The notes: a model not told the origin generated them from the letters alone. 64,000 nucleotides of DNA from Trichomonas vaginalis G3 (GCF_026262505.1 NC_067206.1:8212879-8276878); one strand, 5' to 3'. Positions 41,998 to 53,438 are shown, counted from the first letter of the stretch. Numbers and translations are program-made.

Positions 41998-44900
41998 AAG
42001 CCGCGTGGATAAGGGCTGACAAGGTCGGGAGAAGAGGAGGGCTAAAGAGAGAGACGGGGCGAAGAAGAAAACAGTCATGAAAAAGTCCAGCTTGGGCGAA
42101 AGAGTGGCGGGGGACAGGGGGAAGAGGAACGGGCCACTGAGCGGCTTACTGCGGCGGTAGCAGAGGTGAAGGGCAGTGCCAGGAAACAAATAGGAGGGCG
42201 GGAGGGAATGCTGAAGCAATAGGCAACGTTTAAGAGGGAAGGAAAGCACAGAGAGCAGTGACAGAGAGAAGGGCAGGGGAAGGGCGGCCTTACGTGAACT
42301 GGACTGTTAAGCGGAATGTGTCCGGCAAAAGCGGAAGGAAAGCGAAAGAACGCGTGTCGAATGAAGAAGCGTCGAACAGAATGCGGAAACGAAGCGGAAA
42401 AGCAAAGGAGTGGCCGGCGGAAGGGACCAACGAACAAGGTGGCCGGTCGGGATGTCCGAATGACGCCAGACACTTGCAGAGGCGAGGCGGGGAGAAGAAC
42501 AGCGACGGTGCGTGTTTTGGTGGGGCGCAGGGGAGGGTGAAGTCGTAGGCTCGTCGCGCGGGGCTGAAGAATATACATACGACCAGGGGCAAGGATTGAG
42601 AGCCAGCAACGAGAGAACAGCGGCAGCCGGGAAACCCAATCCAAAAGCCGGGGGGTGTGGAGCGGAAACCTGGAAACCAAGGTCGGAGCTACAAGAAAGG
42701 GACCGGCCATGATAGAAGGAATGGAGTGGAAAGTCCAACAGATGTGCATCCACGGAGGGAGCAGAGAATGGGACCCATGGGGAGCTGTAGCCATGCCAGG
42801 GGGAGAAGCGGGGCGCAGAAGAGGGGCAGTTAGTGCACCAAGGGGAAAACGGCTGTCGAGGAGAGCAAAGAGGAGTCGAATCGATGAATGTAGACGTCGC
42901 GAGGAAAGTGCGGTGAACGGGCGGCGGCAGCGGGAGGCGGAGGAAAAAGACGCGGTACGGCAGAGTGCGCGCACGCAGTGCGGCGGCAGGCGCGCGGTGA
43001 AGGTCGTTGCGTGACATGCAAGGAACGGGACAGGGTCGGGCTGCCTCAACTGCGCGTGCACGTGGGGGCCAGGGCTGGACGTCGGTGGGGGGCAATTGAA
43101 AGCACGAAAACGGGCAAGAAGCCTGGCGTAGGTGAACAGACAGCGGCGGCTGGCTGCGGGGCGGGGGGCGCAGGGTGAACAGAAGGGAGCTGAGGGCGTT
43201 CGGGCGTGCGCCCGCGGGGCCCAGCACCTGAAGGGGGCGCTACGCGGGATCGCGAAGGTGAAACCTGGCGATCTGCCGAACATTAAGCGACCAGCGGATA
43301 CCGCTTGACTTTACAGAAGAAAGATGTGAGTTCCGCGGGCGGCATGAAAAAGTAGACGCGCGCGCGGAGGGACCAAGCTCATGGGGACAGCGGTAAAGTG
43401 TGGTGTGAAGGGTGGGGGAGTCGTGCAGGAAAATGAACTGCAGACAAGCCCACCGGACAAGACCCAAGGGTCAATGTAGAGGAAGCATTGAAAGAAGAAT
43501 GTCGTGAGCAAATGATTACCGAACTGAAGGACAAAAACAAGACACAAAAGCCAGAGAGGACCAAAGAGGAAAACTAGTTGAGAAAAACAACTAGACTGCA
43601 TGAGCTGCGCTGGAAGACAGAAGAAACCACTTTGACTGGGCGAAAAAAACAGGATATGTAAGAAAAGCGGGAACAAAAAGCAAGAAGCTGATAGCAAAGA
43701 AAGAGGTGAAAGTGTATTGGATCGCGAAACTAAATGGAGAGACAAAAACCTTGACGTTGTGGCGGCAGTAGGTGGAAGAACCCGACGTCAAAAGAAAGGG
43801 GGAACAGAAGAACGTTGTAATGATGCCAACAAGACGATGTGGACATGAAATGGATGAGAAGGACATTGGGCATAACACGATGGTGATATAACACTTGCGT
43901 GGCTTGGCAGAAAGGTGTTATACTTCAGACGAGACACTAGAAGAAAAGACGAACCAGTCTTTGAAGCGCCCAAAACATTCACATAACAAAAGACTTTAAA
44001 GCACGAACAAACATGTGTGCAATTGATTCAGGATTGGTCGCATTTAATGCAGAGATGGTGCCGAGAAAAAAGCGTTAAATGCAAGATACAAAAGGCTGTA
44101 CAGCACGTGACGTGAAGTTTGCTGGGCACAACTGAAAAGAAAGAAAGGAAGTCAGCCACAACTCGAAGACGGGGAGGAGAAGGAAGGAAAAGGAAAGTGA
44201 ACGCAGGACTGCAGGGGGGTATAGAGCACCAGTCAAGAAGGAGCGAAAAAAGAAAGAAAAAGCCAACGTAAAGATGCAAAGCGGCGGAACCAAGGATGGA
44301 AGCGCAAAAAGTGGGTCAAGAGATGCTCAAGCGGCGAGGAAAAAGAGGGGCCGAAAGGAGATGTGTCCAGGGAGAGTGGGAGTAGAAAACAAGCCAAGAG
44401 AGAGGCACACCCGAAGGAAAGGAGGAAAGCAGGAGGCAGTGGCAGAACAAGAAAGTGCACCAGGAACACCAAAGCCGAAAGAGACAAACACCCACACGGC
44501 GTCAAGCGGAGGGGGGGAGACACTGGACGTTACAACGCAAGACCAGAAAGCACCAGGTGGCGGGCCGTCCAACCCACTGAGAAAAGATGGGTAACAGGAA
44601 GCGTGCAACGTGCTGTGTAAACGCGTACCAGAGCAAAGGAAAAAGCGGGAGCGAGGGGTGATGGGCGGAAAAGTTGGGAGGTGAGGGAAAAGGCAGCGGA
44701 AGGGGAAGACCGGGGGGGAAACACTTAAGGTGCGGACAACGACGAGTGAAAGTTTAACCACCAGAAGATTCCACACAAGGAGTAAAAAAAGCGACAGGAA
44801 AAAAGTGTGAGGGTGGAAGGAGAGCGGGAAGGAGAGGGTTATGGTGAAACGGGCAAAAAATTACGGCAACACAAACTGGTAGAGCAGCAACAAGGCATTA

Positions 44901-47900
44901 CGGAACCCAGACCCAACGACCGTTCAAGGCGTAACCAGGATAAAGCAGAGAACATAACAGAAGAAAGAGAACAATGGAAAGATATACGAGGAACAGCACA
45001 ACACAAAACAATAAAAACAGGGGAATAGCAAATGAGAAATGGGAAACGAGCTAGAGAAAGGGGGGAAACACTCCAAGGAAGGTAAAACAGAGGGAAAGTA
45101 CAAGGGCGAGGAGGGAGACGAGGACCCAGAACAGACCGCGTCGAGCGGGAAGGGAATGTCCAGAGAGAGAGGCGTGTCATGGAATGGGAAAACAAGAAAG
45201 GTGGGGAACGCGGGATGGAAAGGCTGAGAAAACGGTTAGGAAAACGAGCAACAAGCGATCAAGACATAGGGCAGTGCAAAACGGCAAAGAGAAGCTGGGA
45301 GAGACCGCACGGCGGATAACAAAAAGAAAATGAAGAACGGAAGTCAAATAGTAGGGTAAGGCGGACGTGCGGAAGAGATGTATATATATGTACGGAACGG
45401 GGCCAAAGCGAAGTGGTAGCAGACGGACAGAAGGCAAAAGCCAACAGTGGACCGGTCAAAGGCGAGGATTGTTGCAACGATATCGCAGATGCGTGGCATA
45501 GGGGCCAACAGGGGGAGGGGGGGGGTGCCGGCGGTGCGGTGGGGGGGGGGGGCGTGGGGGATCCCTGCGAGGGGGTGGGGGGGGGGTCAGGTGCAGGAGG
45601 AGGGGGGGGGTGGGGTCAGATGGGGGAATCGGGAGGGCTCGGGTGGGGGGGGGGGGTGGGGGGGGGGGGGTGAGGCTGTGTGGCAGGGGCGGGGGTCGCG
45701 GCCGGGGGGGGTAAAGTGGCAGGGTGGAGGTCCGGGCGGCGTTGGGGTGGGGGGGGGGGGGTGGGGGGGGGGGGGGGGGGTGCGGGGTGGGGCGGGGGGG
45801 GTCGGGGGGGGTTGGAGGGGGGGGGGAGGGGGGGGGGGGGGGGGGAGGGGGGGGGCGTGAAGAAGTGGGGGGGGTCGTGTTGGCGGGGGGCGGAGCGGGT
45901 GGGGGGGTGTGGGGAGGGTGGGGGGAGGGGGGGGGGGGGGAGGCGGGGGGCGGGGACGGGCGGGGGGGAGGGGGGGGGGCCGGGGGCGGGGGGGGGGGGA
46001 GGGGGAGGGGCGGGGGGGGGGGCGGAGGGGGCGGGGGACAGCGGAGAGGCGGGGACGGCGAGGGGCCGAGGGGCGAGGGGGGGGGCCGCGGGCGAATGGG
46101 CAACCGGGGGGGGCGCGGTGGGGGGAGGGGCGGGGGATCGGGGGGGGGGGCGGGGGTTGGGGCGTGGGGGGGGGGGGGGGGTGGGCGGGGTGGCGGGGGT
46201 GGGGGGTGGGGGGGGGTGTGGGGTGGGGGCGGGGGGGGGGTGTGGTCGGGTGTGGGGCGGGGAGGGGGGGGGGGGGGGGGGGGCGCGGTGGCAGGGCGGG
46301 GTGGTGGGGGCGGGTAGGGGGTGTGTGGGGGGGGGGGGGGCGGTCGGGGTGGTGGGGGAGGGTAGGCGGTGGGGGGGCGGGGGGGGGGGGGGGCGGGTGG
46401 TGGGGGGGAAGGGGGGGGGTGGTTGGGGGGGGGGGGTTGCGGGTGGTGGGCGGGGAGGGGGGGCGGTGAAGGGTGGGGCGTGGGGGGGGAGGCGGTGGGC
46501 TGGGGAGCGTCGGGTTACGGTGGGGCCTGAGGATGGGGGGGGGGGGTAGTGGGCAGGTGGGCGCAGTGGCTGGCGGTACTCACGCAAGGGTCTGGCTTTG
46601 GTAGCTGGCGGGGGGGGGGTGGCGGGCGTGGCCGGGGGGGGGGCCAGTATGCTGGGTGGTGTGTGGAGGGGTGGCCTGGGGGGGGGGGGGGATCGGAATG
46701 GCTTTAGCGCAGTGAAGAGCAGGAAGCGTGCTATGGAAACAGGGCAGGCTGGGAAAGCAAGACGCCGCGCGGGACACCTGGCACGGGCAGGGAAGCGCGA
46801 GACGCAGCGGAAAGCTGGAGGAGGAAGGCGGAGTGTGATGCGTGTCGTGCCACGAGAGGAAGAGGAAGAAGCGGGGTAGGCGAAGACGTGTGCCAGGGGG
46901 TGAGGGTGGCGAGAGGCAGAAGTGGAAGCGAGCCCGAAGTGGGGGATCCGAAGAAGGTCTTCGCGACCGGAGCGCTGCGGAAACGCGTGGGCAAGCTGGG
47001 AGGGCGGCAGGTGGAGGAGAAAGTGGAGGCGAGCACAGCCTGGGAAATATTTAGTGAGATTCGCCAGAAGCGGCGGCAAGACAAAAGACGGCGGTGGCTC
47101 ATGAGCGCGTCGGGACTAGTGACAGAATTAGGACATCATAGGAGACAGAAGGTAGAAGAGCGTGCAGAAGGCGTGCGGGTAGCCGTGGAAAATAGGGCGG
47201 CGAACCAGCCAACTCTGCGTATATCCCCGCTGCCGATGGAGGGGGGTAGTGCGCCAGAGGCAAGCTGATGAGAGCCAGCTGGGCAGGCGACTAGGGTATG
47301 GGTAGCGTCGGAAGAGAGAGTAGAAAGGGTGCCAGACGAAGACGTGTCAGAAGGGAGCGGAGGATGGTCGGCAAGGAGGTGCCTCGCGGAGACGAGTTAA
47401 CCTGGAGACGCAAACAACGCTGTACGTGCATGCGCGAACGAAGTAGCGTGGATTAGCGTGCGTGTCCAGCGTTAATGAGTAGCTCAGAGCCACGGCACAG
47501 GGGGACACCAGGGAGAGGGAGAGCGGATGCGGGAATGGAGAGGGGGTCAAGACATGGAAACAGCAGAGAGTGGAACGGCGTGGAACGGGAAGGCGGGAGA
47601 GGAGGCAGGGCACAAAACTAGTTAAAGGAAAGTCGATGGAGCCAAGCCGGGAGGCTTAAGGAAACAAAGACAGCCAACAAACCGGGTGCACCAAAGGGCC
47701 GGCCTGGGGCGGCCGCCAGTCAGTAAGACAATGGGCAGAGACGACTCCGGTGGCGCGCAACTAGCCGCACGAACCTGTGACGTAATACCGGCGAAGAGAG
47801 ATAAAGCTCTGGCGAATAGACGGAGATAGGGAAACAGGCGCGGAAATCAGCAAGGAGGCTGCGTGACGCGGTTGGTGTGAAGGGTAGCGGACAACAGTAC

Positions 47901-49452
47901 GCGCCACCGGAAGGCAAGCGCGAAAGAAACGCGCGGGGGTGAGGATGAGGCAGCAAGAGAGGGCCAGGCGATATATCTATCTCTCTCGTCGGGCGTCAGT
48001 AAGAGTTGGAGGTTCGACCAATGGTAGATAAGCATAAGACGAACGGAGCATGAACGGTGGAAACTCCAGTCGGGCAAGGAGGCACAGCTGGAACTCTGAA
48101 CAAACACCGTCGCGCGAAAATCCTTACAGCGGGGCAAAGGAAAATGGTACGATGACTGGCGAAGGTAAGGGGGGCCGCAGCGAGGCGGAAACCGGGGAAG
48201 CGAGGCCCACACCACGCAGCGCACCGAGAAACCACACCCCTTTCTAACTTCTCAGTGCAGAAAGACACAGTGCGAGTGGGCAGGGCCGAACAAAGGACTG
48301 CGAGCTGGAGGGGTAGGAAAGACGGCGTCGGCCGTGATGAACGAGCTATGAAAAGAGGGGAGGCTGCGTGTGAGCTGTGAAATGCACGGAAGAGTCCGGG
48401 GAATAAGGCCCGCCGAGAAAGCCAGGAGGGGCAGGGGCCGGCCAACCGAGAGGGAGCCTGGCAGGCGGGCAGCGGCTGAAGAGGAAGTGGAGGCAGAACG
48501 GAGGGTATCGAAAGAGAGTGAAACGCGGGCAGGAAGGCGCGCCAAAAAAAGGCGGGTGCACAGTGACCCCAGATGCTTCAAGCGCAGGAACACAGGCACG
48601 CAGAACAGAGAAAAGCGTGAGGAAACCAGCGGGACCCACGCAAAGGCAGCCAAAGAAGAAAACGGGCGCAGTAAGGAACGGACATGGAAGGGCGCGGAAG
48701 GACGGCGGGTGGACGCACGGGCGCCTGCAGGTGACACAATACGGGGAGCAGAGGACAATCGGAAAGGGGGGCAAGGCGGGGGAGAGAAGGCTCAGGTAGT
48801 AATGGGAAAAGGAGCCAGAAGAAATAAGGGCGAAAGAGAGGCACCCCCACAAGGGTGTGCATAACAGCCCGAGGGGGAGGCGAAGCCAGGCGAACAATGA
48901 GGACCATCCGCAGGATAGAGGCACCTGGGGTGCAAAGGCCCAGCCACACACCGCAAGAGGCGGAGAGAGGCGAATGAAAGAGGGTGGCATGAAGCGTGCA
49001 TGGAGCAGGGGAGGCGTGCACAAAAGGAAGCAAGAGGGCGAACAGGGGACATGCGGGGTAGTACGCGGAGTGCATGAGGCGGGAGGCAGGGAAAGAACCA
49101 GAGGTGAAACAGGAAAGGCCTAGACCGGCGGCAGAAAGGGCGGGACGGGACCGTGAGGAAAGCCGAAACACGAAATGACGCCGCGCATGGGCAAGAGGCG
49201 CAGGGAACGCCAGCCGTAAGCAAGCATAAACCGAAACAAAGGTCCCTGGCATAACAGGGTTGCAGTGTTGGGCTAGGGCAGGGAAAGTGGGTCGCCAGCG
49301 GCAAGATTAGAGGGAAAGGCAAAAGATATCCCAGAAAGAACCTCGTCATGCCGAACGGAGAAATACCGTGTCGGGGCACCAGGAAAGCGTGCAAAAGCGG
49401 CGTAAAGTGCGGGCCGGCCGGAAGAGCGTCCAAAAGGGCCGGGGCCCCGGAG
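41998..49452. other. Corrupted, G-rich copy of Polinton C (assembly or base-calling artefact)
   Basis: Collinear by eye with 33.2-39.4 kb. For example GAATATACATACGACCAGGG at 42570 matches GAATATACGATACGACCATT at 33808, CAGACAAGCCCACCGGACAA at 43441 matches CAGACAAGCCCCACGGACAA near 34700, and AAAACAATAAAAACAGGGGA near 45004 matches AAAACAATAAAAACAGATGT near 36171. AAGCAAGCATAAACCGAAAC near 49218 matches ATGCAAGCATAAACGAAACA near 39165. Most differences are T read as G, plus extra bases. The long ORFs on both strands are spurious. No gene should be annotated here. Confidence 0.9.
45480..46720. other. Poly-G junk core of the corrupted region
   Basis: More than 1.2 kb of almost pure G runs with scattered T, C and A. 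Alignable sequence on both sides implies that about 1.2 kb of extra bases accumulated here. Nothing biological is visible. On the minus strand it gives meaningless proline-rich frames. Confidence 0.9.
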
Positions 49453-49552
49453 NNNNNNNNNNNNNNNNNNNNNNNNNNNNNNNNNNNNNNNNNNNNNNNN
49501 NNNNNNNNNNNNNNNNNNNNNNNNNNNNNNNNNNNNNNNNNNNNNNNNNNNN
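49453..49552. other. Assembly gap (100 N)
   Basis: One hundred N closing the corrupted stretch. Sequence on the right is of normal quality and belongs to a different element lineage. Confidence 0.99.
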
Positions 49553-50179
49553 GAAAAGATATACTATTGTCGACCTTAACGCTGCATACATGAGGTTTGT
49601 CCAATATATTCCGACTGGAATTCCAAACGAAGATGGTGAGTTCCCGGGAAGGAACTATACAGTTGGAAAAGTCATACAACAACTGTATGATATTAGGAAA
49701 GCTTCAAACCCCAAACTTGCAATGACACTCAAATTGCTTATGAATTCGACATGGGATATTCCATTAAGAAACCTCAAGAGATGAAGAGTAAACATTATGA
49801 GAAGGTCGACAACTTTGTTGAAAGGTTTTCTCCTTTTGTTTTGAAGTACGAATTCACTCAAGGTCAAAGTGGCTTAGTAACCACATTAAAACCTATTGTC
49901 GAACATTGGTCTTACCCTCAGTTCGCAAAGGCAGTCCTTGACAACTACAACAAATTCTTCTCCGAAGTCAAATCCAAAGTGAAGGTTTACTATGAGAACA
50001 TTGACGCACTCATGACGAACGAAGAAGGATACAACAAACTCATTGAAATGGGAATGGTCGGTGAAAAGATGGGCTGTTTTAAGCTAGATAAGGTATTTTC
50101 TGAAGTTCATGTCCTCTCCAAGCGTAAGTACTGGGGCATACTTGAAGACGGCACAGAAATAAAACATTGCATGAAGTAA
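49553..50179 (+). pseudogene. DNA polymerase B-like C-terminal fragment, second lineage
   Basis: The first part contains PKLAMTLKLLMNSTW, which matches palm motif B (K-x-x-x-N-S), and the later part YYENIDALM lies where motif C is expected, before KMGCFKLDKVFSEVHVLSKR. The protein is clearly unlike the polymerase at 22091-25867, so this is a second, divergent lineage. It is a fragment cut by the gap, with about one break. Identification as a polymerase is moderate. Confidence 0.55.
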
Positions 50180-50222
50180 AAATTTATTTTTTAAAAAGTG
50201 ACATTTTTTAATTTTATTTGAA

Positions 50223-50339
50223 ATGTACGCTGAGTTTGTTGGAGAAGACCGTTGGGAAACTTGTTTGTTAGATGAGAAATATGAAATGGCATACCATTTT
50301 AAAACAAATATTTTACATATATTAAATGCTTCAGGTTGA
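50223..50339 (+). pseudogene. N-terminal fragment of an HNH/NUMOD4-type gene
   Basis: A 38-codon frame with GEDRWETCLLDEKYEMAYHF, resembling the start of the HNH endonuclease at 35887 (GEDVWETLVADNDYEINTEY). The HNH core is absent. It lies after the polymerase, the same position as the intact HNH gene in Polinton C, so it is probably a remnant. A T-rich stretch (AATTTTATTTGAA) precedes it. Confidence 0.5.
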
Positions 50340-51186
50340 AAAACAAAGAACAAAAGTAGCAGATACAAAACCGTTAGACTATATCTTTACAAATGCTGGT
50401 AGGACTATTTCAGATGAAGAAATTTCATCCCGAGCATACAGGTTTGACTATCCAATTCGTTGGCTTCAAAGTCCTTCAGATGCAAAGGCAATAGGATTTA
50501 GAAGAGTTTTGTTTTCAAATAGAACTAACGCATTTATGTTCGCAGTATATTTTCATGGGCAGTATAAAGGTCATGATGGTCTACTAGACAAATTTGATGA
50601 AATGAGGATCTTTACAGTTCGTTCAGACGAAAGTCTTGAGAAAACTCTAAATGACTTTCAAACTCAAATGAACAAATATTATTGGGAATTTCAAGAAAAA
50701 TACGACTCTTTACTAAATGGAACATACTATCTGAAACTAGAATATGACAAGATGAACTCCACCGTTTCATTTCAAAAGATTGAAATTAACCCTCCAAGAG
50801 ATACAGAGTTTTTATTTTGGAAAGTAGACAAACGTTCTTGGGCACAATTTCTTCGGTTACTAAACCAGAACGAACCATTACCACCAGATGGTCCATTTCA
50901 ATTTATACTTCCACCAGCAGATTTGACAGTTTATAGAAACGTGTTTGACCCTCAAAATGTTATGTGTCATGCAAGTTTCAGTTCAAGCAACAATAGTTTT
51001 CTATGTATTGGTAAGGACTTTTATGACTTTGCTTCTAAATTCTACGAACCACCTAGTAACAGTTTCTCTGACTTTCAAGTTTGGTTCACAACAAATGGTG
51101 TGCAACATATTATTCCATTGTACTATGACTTTTATCTCGAATTGTCTTTCATATATAACTACGGAAAAGTGCTGAAAAAGTATTGA
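50326..51186 (+). CDS. Minor capsid/penton-like protein (second lineage)
   Basis: A 286-residue protein. It has the same spaced pattern as 7921-8802 and 34979-35836: FDYPIRWLQSPSDAKAIGFR near the start, a helix-rich middle (SLEKTLNDFQTQMNKYYWEF), VFDPQNVMCHASFSSSNNSF near the end, and a final beta stretch (YYDFYLELSFIYNY). Probably a beta-rich minor virion protein. It follows the HNH remnant and precedes the KilA-N module. Confidence 0.6.
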   Translation: MLQVEKQRTKVADTKPLDYIFTNAGRTISDEEISSRAYRFDYPIRWLQSPSDAKAIGFRRVLFSNRTNAFMFAVYFHGQYKGHDGLLDKFDEMRIFTVRSDESLEKTLNDFQTQMNKYYWEFQEKYDSLLNGTYYLKLEYDKMNSTVSFQKIEINPPRDTEFLFWKVDKRSWAQFLRLLNQNEPLPPDGPFQFILPPADLTVYRNVFDPQNVMCHASFSSSNNSFLCIGKDFYDFASKFYEPPSNSFSDFQVWFTTNGVQHIIPLYYDFYLELSFIYNYGKVLKKY

Positions 51187-51194
51187 AAAATACT

Positions 51195-51545
51195 TTTAGG
51201 TGAAGAGGTGAGATCTCACCTGTTTTCTCACCTTTTTTCTCACCCTCTTGAATTTTCATGAATTTTATACAGAAAATGCTTGTTTTGAGGTCGAGCCACT
51301 TTTGGCTCCACCGTATTCTTTCAACCAAAACTCATGAATTCAGCAAAAATATAATTTAGGGTAGAAGGTTAGATCTAACCTCTTTTCTAACCTCTTTTCT
51401 ACCCTCTTGAATTTTCAAGACTTCTTCGTAAATGTTTTGTCAAGACTTCTTCGTAATGAGTGTAAAGGACCCAAAAATAATGTTTAGGTGAAGTGGTGAG
51501 ATCTCACCTCTTTTCTCACCTCTTTTCTCACCCGTTGAATTTTCA
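51195..51545. repeat. Three AGATCT-centred palindromes
   Basis: Cores GGTGAGATCTCACC (about 51209 and 51497) and GGTTAGATCTAACC (about 51367) with matching CTCACC or CTAACC/CTACCC units. The linker with ACTTCTTCGTAAATG is the one found at 16498. Both core types lie side by side here. Confidence 0.8.
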
Positions 51546-51567
51546 TGAATTTTCATGAATTTTCCCG

Positions 51568-51625
51568 AAATAAAAAATAAAGTTAGTTTTTTTAAAAAAA
51601 TATTTTTTATTTTTATTGTAAGAAC
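51568..51625 (+). promoter_or_regulatory. AT-rich conserved upstream block 4
   Basis: AAAAATAAAGTTAGTTTTTT, T-runs and ATTGTAAGAAC before ATG, the counterpart of the block at 16785. Confidence 0.5.
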
Positions 51626-52540
51626 ATGTTAGCAACAACTTCACCAAACTCTTTAGTTATGAATCCAACATCTATGTTAGTAGAAATGAAAAGCTTCATT
51701 CCTTCTTCATATACTTTTGAAACAAAAATCCAGAAGATAAAGCAAGAACTTTTAACATGTAATTTAGACTGTAGTGCGAAAGATGAAACAAATGAACAGT
51801 ATCTTTATGAAATGCAGGACATTATTGACCATTTGCCTAAATTGCCTGAAATCCAACAACAAAAACTCACTATTCCTGAATTCGACGAAATTGAAGTCAA
51901 AGCAACTGACTCAGTAGAAATAAAGAAGTTCATACGAAAGGTAAACTATGAGTTTCTAGGATTTCATTGCAACCACAAAGTCATGGACAAAGACTGCGAT
52001 ATGGTATATAAGAATGTTTCTGACATATATAAATCTGGGGAGTTTAAGACCTACGACAACTTTGTTTCGTTAGTTGCTGAATGTGTATGGCAGATAAGAG
52101 ATAAAGATAGAAGAGGTAAGGTATGGAATGAACAGATAAAACCAACTGCTTCAGATTTAAAGAAAACCATTGACGCCTTAGTTGTTTTAGCTGGTTTTAT
52201 TTCAATGTATAACGCAAAAATGAACCCGCAATGTTCTAAATGTAAAGCGGCAATGAGGAAATATAACTACTCCGTCAAAGAGATAGAAAGAATGAGAAAC
52301 GACTATGCTGACTTAAAGAAAGAAGCAGAAAAGCCAGCAGAAGATAAAATGGACATGTTAGAATTTCTGAACAAAAACTATCCAACTGCAGAAGATTTCC
52401 TTCTATCTGACGTCAAGAAGAAATATAAAGAGACTTTCGGCATAGTTAAAACTTTTGACATACTGACAGAAGAAATAGAAGCTACAAAACTGTTTAGGAT
52501 TTCAAATATACATCGTACAATTCATGTAAAACGCTTATAA
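51626..52540 (+). CDS. KilA-module protein with Cys/His clusters (open)
   Basis: A 304-residue protein, the open counterpart of 16834-19371. It has CNHKVMDKDC in the first half, CSKCKAAM at about residue 200, a charged helix (IERMRNDYADLKKEAEK) and a C-terminal domain (YPTAEDFLLSDVKKKYKETF to IHVKRL) that may be a small winged-helix fold. Possibly a metal- and DNA-binding accessory protein; no named family is claimed. It is the first of three genes kept in the same order as in Polinton B. Confidence 0.65.
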   Translation: MLATTSPNSLVMNPTSMLVEMKSFIPSSYTFETKIQKIKQELLTCNLDCSAKDETNEQYLYEMQDIIDHLPKLPEIQQQKLTIPEFDEIEVKATDSVEIKKFIRKVNYEFLGFHCNHKVMDKDCDMVYKNVSDIYKSGEFKTYDNFVSLVAECVWQIRDKDRRGKVWNEQIKPTASDLKKTIDALVVLAGFISMYNAKMNPQCSKCKAAMRKYNYSVKEIERMRNDYADLKKEAEKPAEDKMDMLEFLNKNYPTAEDFLLSDVKKKYKETFGIVKTFDILTEEIEATKLFRISNIHRTIHVKRL

Positions 52541-52547
52541 AATAACT

Positions 52548-52725
52548 GAGGTGAGAAAACGGGTGAGAAAACGGGTAAGATCTCACCTCTTCACCTAAAC
52601 TTTATTTTTATTGAATTCCGTATGAAATTTCATGAGTTTTGTGTGTTTTAGACCATGTTAGAAAAGAGGTGAGAAAACAGGTGAGAAAACGGGTGAGATC
52701 TCACCTCTTCACCTAAACTTTATTT
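52548..52725. repeat. Two AGATCT-centred palindromes
   Basis: AGGTGAGAAAACGGGTGAGA units lead into AGATCTCACC or GGTGAGATCTCACC at about 52578 and 52692, followed by TCTTCACCT. They lie 8 nt after a stop codon, in the orientation opposite to 51195. Confidence 0.75.
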
Positions 52726-52769
52726 TTACTGAATTCAGCAACAAAATTCTTGAATTTCCTTAAGACAGA

Positions 52770-52826
52770 AAAAATAAAGTTAGTTTTTTATAAAATATTT
52801 TTTTTATTTTGTATGTAAGAACATAT
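52770..52826 (+). promoter_or_regulatory. AT-rich conserved upstream block 5
   Basis: AAAATAAAGTTAGTTTTTTA, T-runs, then ATTTTGTATGTAAGAACATAT before ATG, the counterpart of 19655-19713. Confidence 0.55.
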
Positions 52827-53438
52827 ATGACAAACACTGAGTTTGAAACAGTTAAAAAGATAGACAATAACACTAAATTGGTTAGAATTGGTGATTTAAA
52901 CGTAAGATACTCAAAGAAATACAACAAATATTCTTTGTCAGACATTATATCTCCATCTGGAAAGAAACCACACGACTGGGTTAGAATTGCTTCTACTCAG
53001 AAAATTTTGACAAGAAATCCTAAGCTTATGATATCGGTAAGATTCTATGGAACTACAGCATATCTCATCGACAAAAGTCTTATACCAATAGTTTTGTTAT
53101 GGTTAGACCCAGTTGTTGGATATAACTTCATAACATATGGTTCATTCGATACGGAACGTTGCAGTGAAGGCTTACTTTACATCGTTCAGAAACCGAAGGA
53201 CTTCAATACAAAGAGATATAAGATAGGAAGAACATATAATATAACTCAAAGATATGACAGTACAGTCAATAGAGTCAAGGTTGTGTTTGTTAACGATATG
53301 AGAGCTGCTGAAACAGAACTACTTGAAAAGTTTGAGAAAATGTATGGTGCTCCCATAAAAGGTAAAGAAACGTTTGAAGTAGATGAGATAGATAAAGCTA
53401 TAAAATTATTTGACGAAGTTGCTGAAAAATACATGTAA
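52827..53438 (+). CDS. KilA-N plus T5orf172 (GIY-YIG-like) protein (open)
   Basis: A 203-residue protein. KilA-N-like domain at about residues 17-110 (VRIGDLNVRYSKKYNKYSL, HDWVRIASTQKIL, SLIPIVLLWLDP). T5orf172-like domain at about 120-200 (GLLYIVQKPKDF, YKIGRTYNITQRY, AAETELLEKFEKMYG, then a helix). Such proteins are common in nucleocytoplasmic viruses and phages and are thought to bind or cut DNA. The preceding AT-rich block is nearly identical to those of the neighbouring genes. Confidence 0.75.
   Translation: MTNTEFETVKKIDNNTKLVRIGDLNVRYSKKYNKYSLSDIISPSGKKPHDWVRIASTQKILTRNPKLMISVRFYGTTAYLIDKSLIPIVLLWLDPVVGYNFITYGSFDTERCSEGLLYIVQKPKDFNTKRYKIGRTYNITQRYDSTVNRVKVVFVNDMRAAETELLEKFEKMYGAPIKGKETFEVDEIDKAIKLFDEVAEKYM

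Noticed and set aside
41371-42249. Frame of 292 codons that seems to extend the capsid gene
   Set aside because: Its upstream part lies in the corrupted stretch; only the part up to 41997 is real capsid sequence.
45456-47079. Very long proline-rich frames on the minus strand and glycine-rich frames on the plus strand
   Set aside because: They are the two readings of poly-G sequence in the corrupted stretch and have no biological meaning.
41998-49452. GC-rich island as horizontal transfer or bacterial contamination
   Set aside because: The sequence is still collinear with the AT-rich Polinton C next to it, with mostly T-to-G changes, so it is an artefact.
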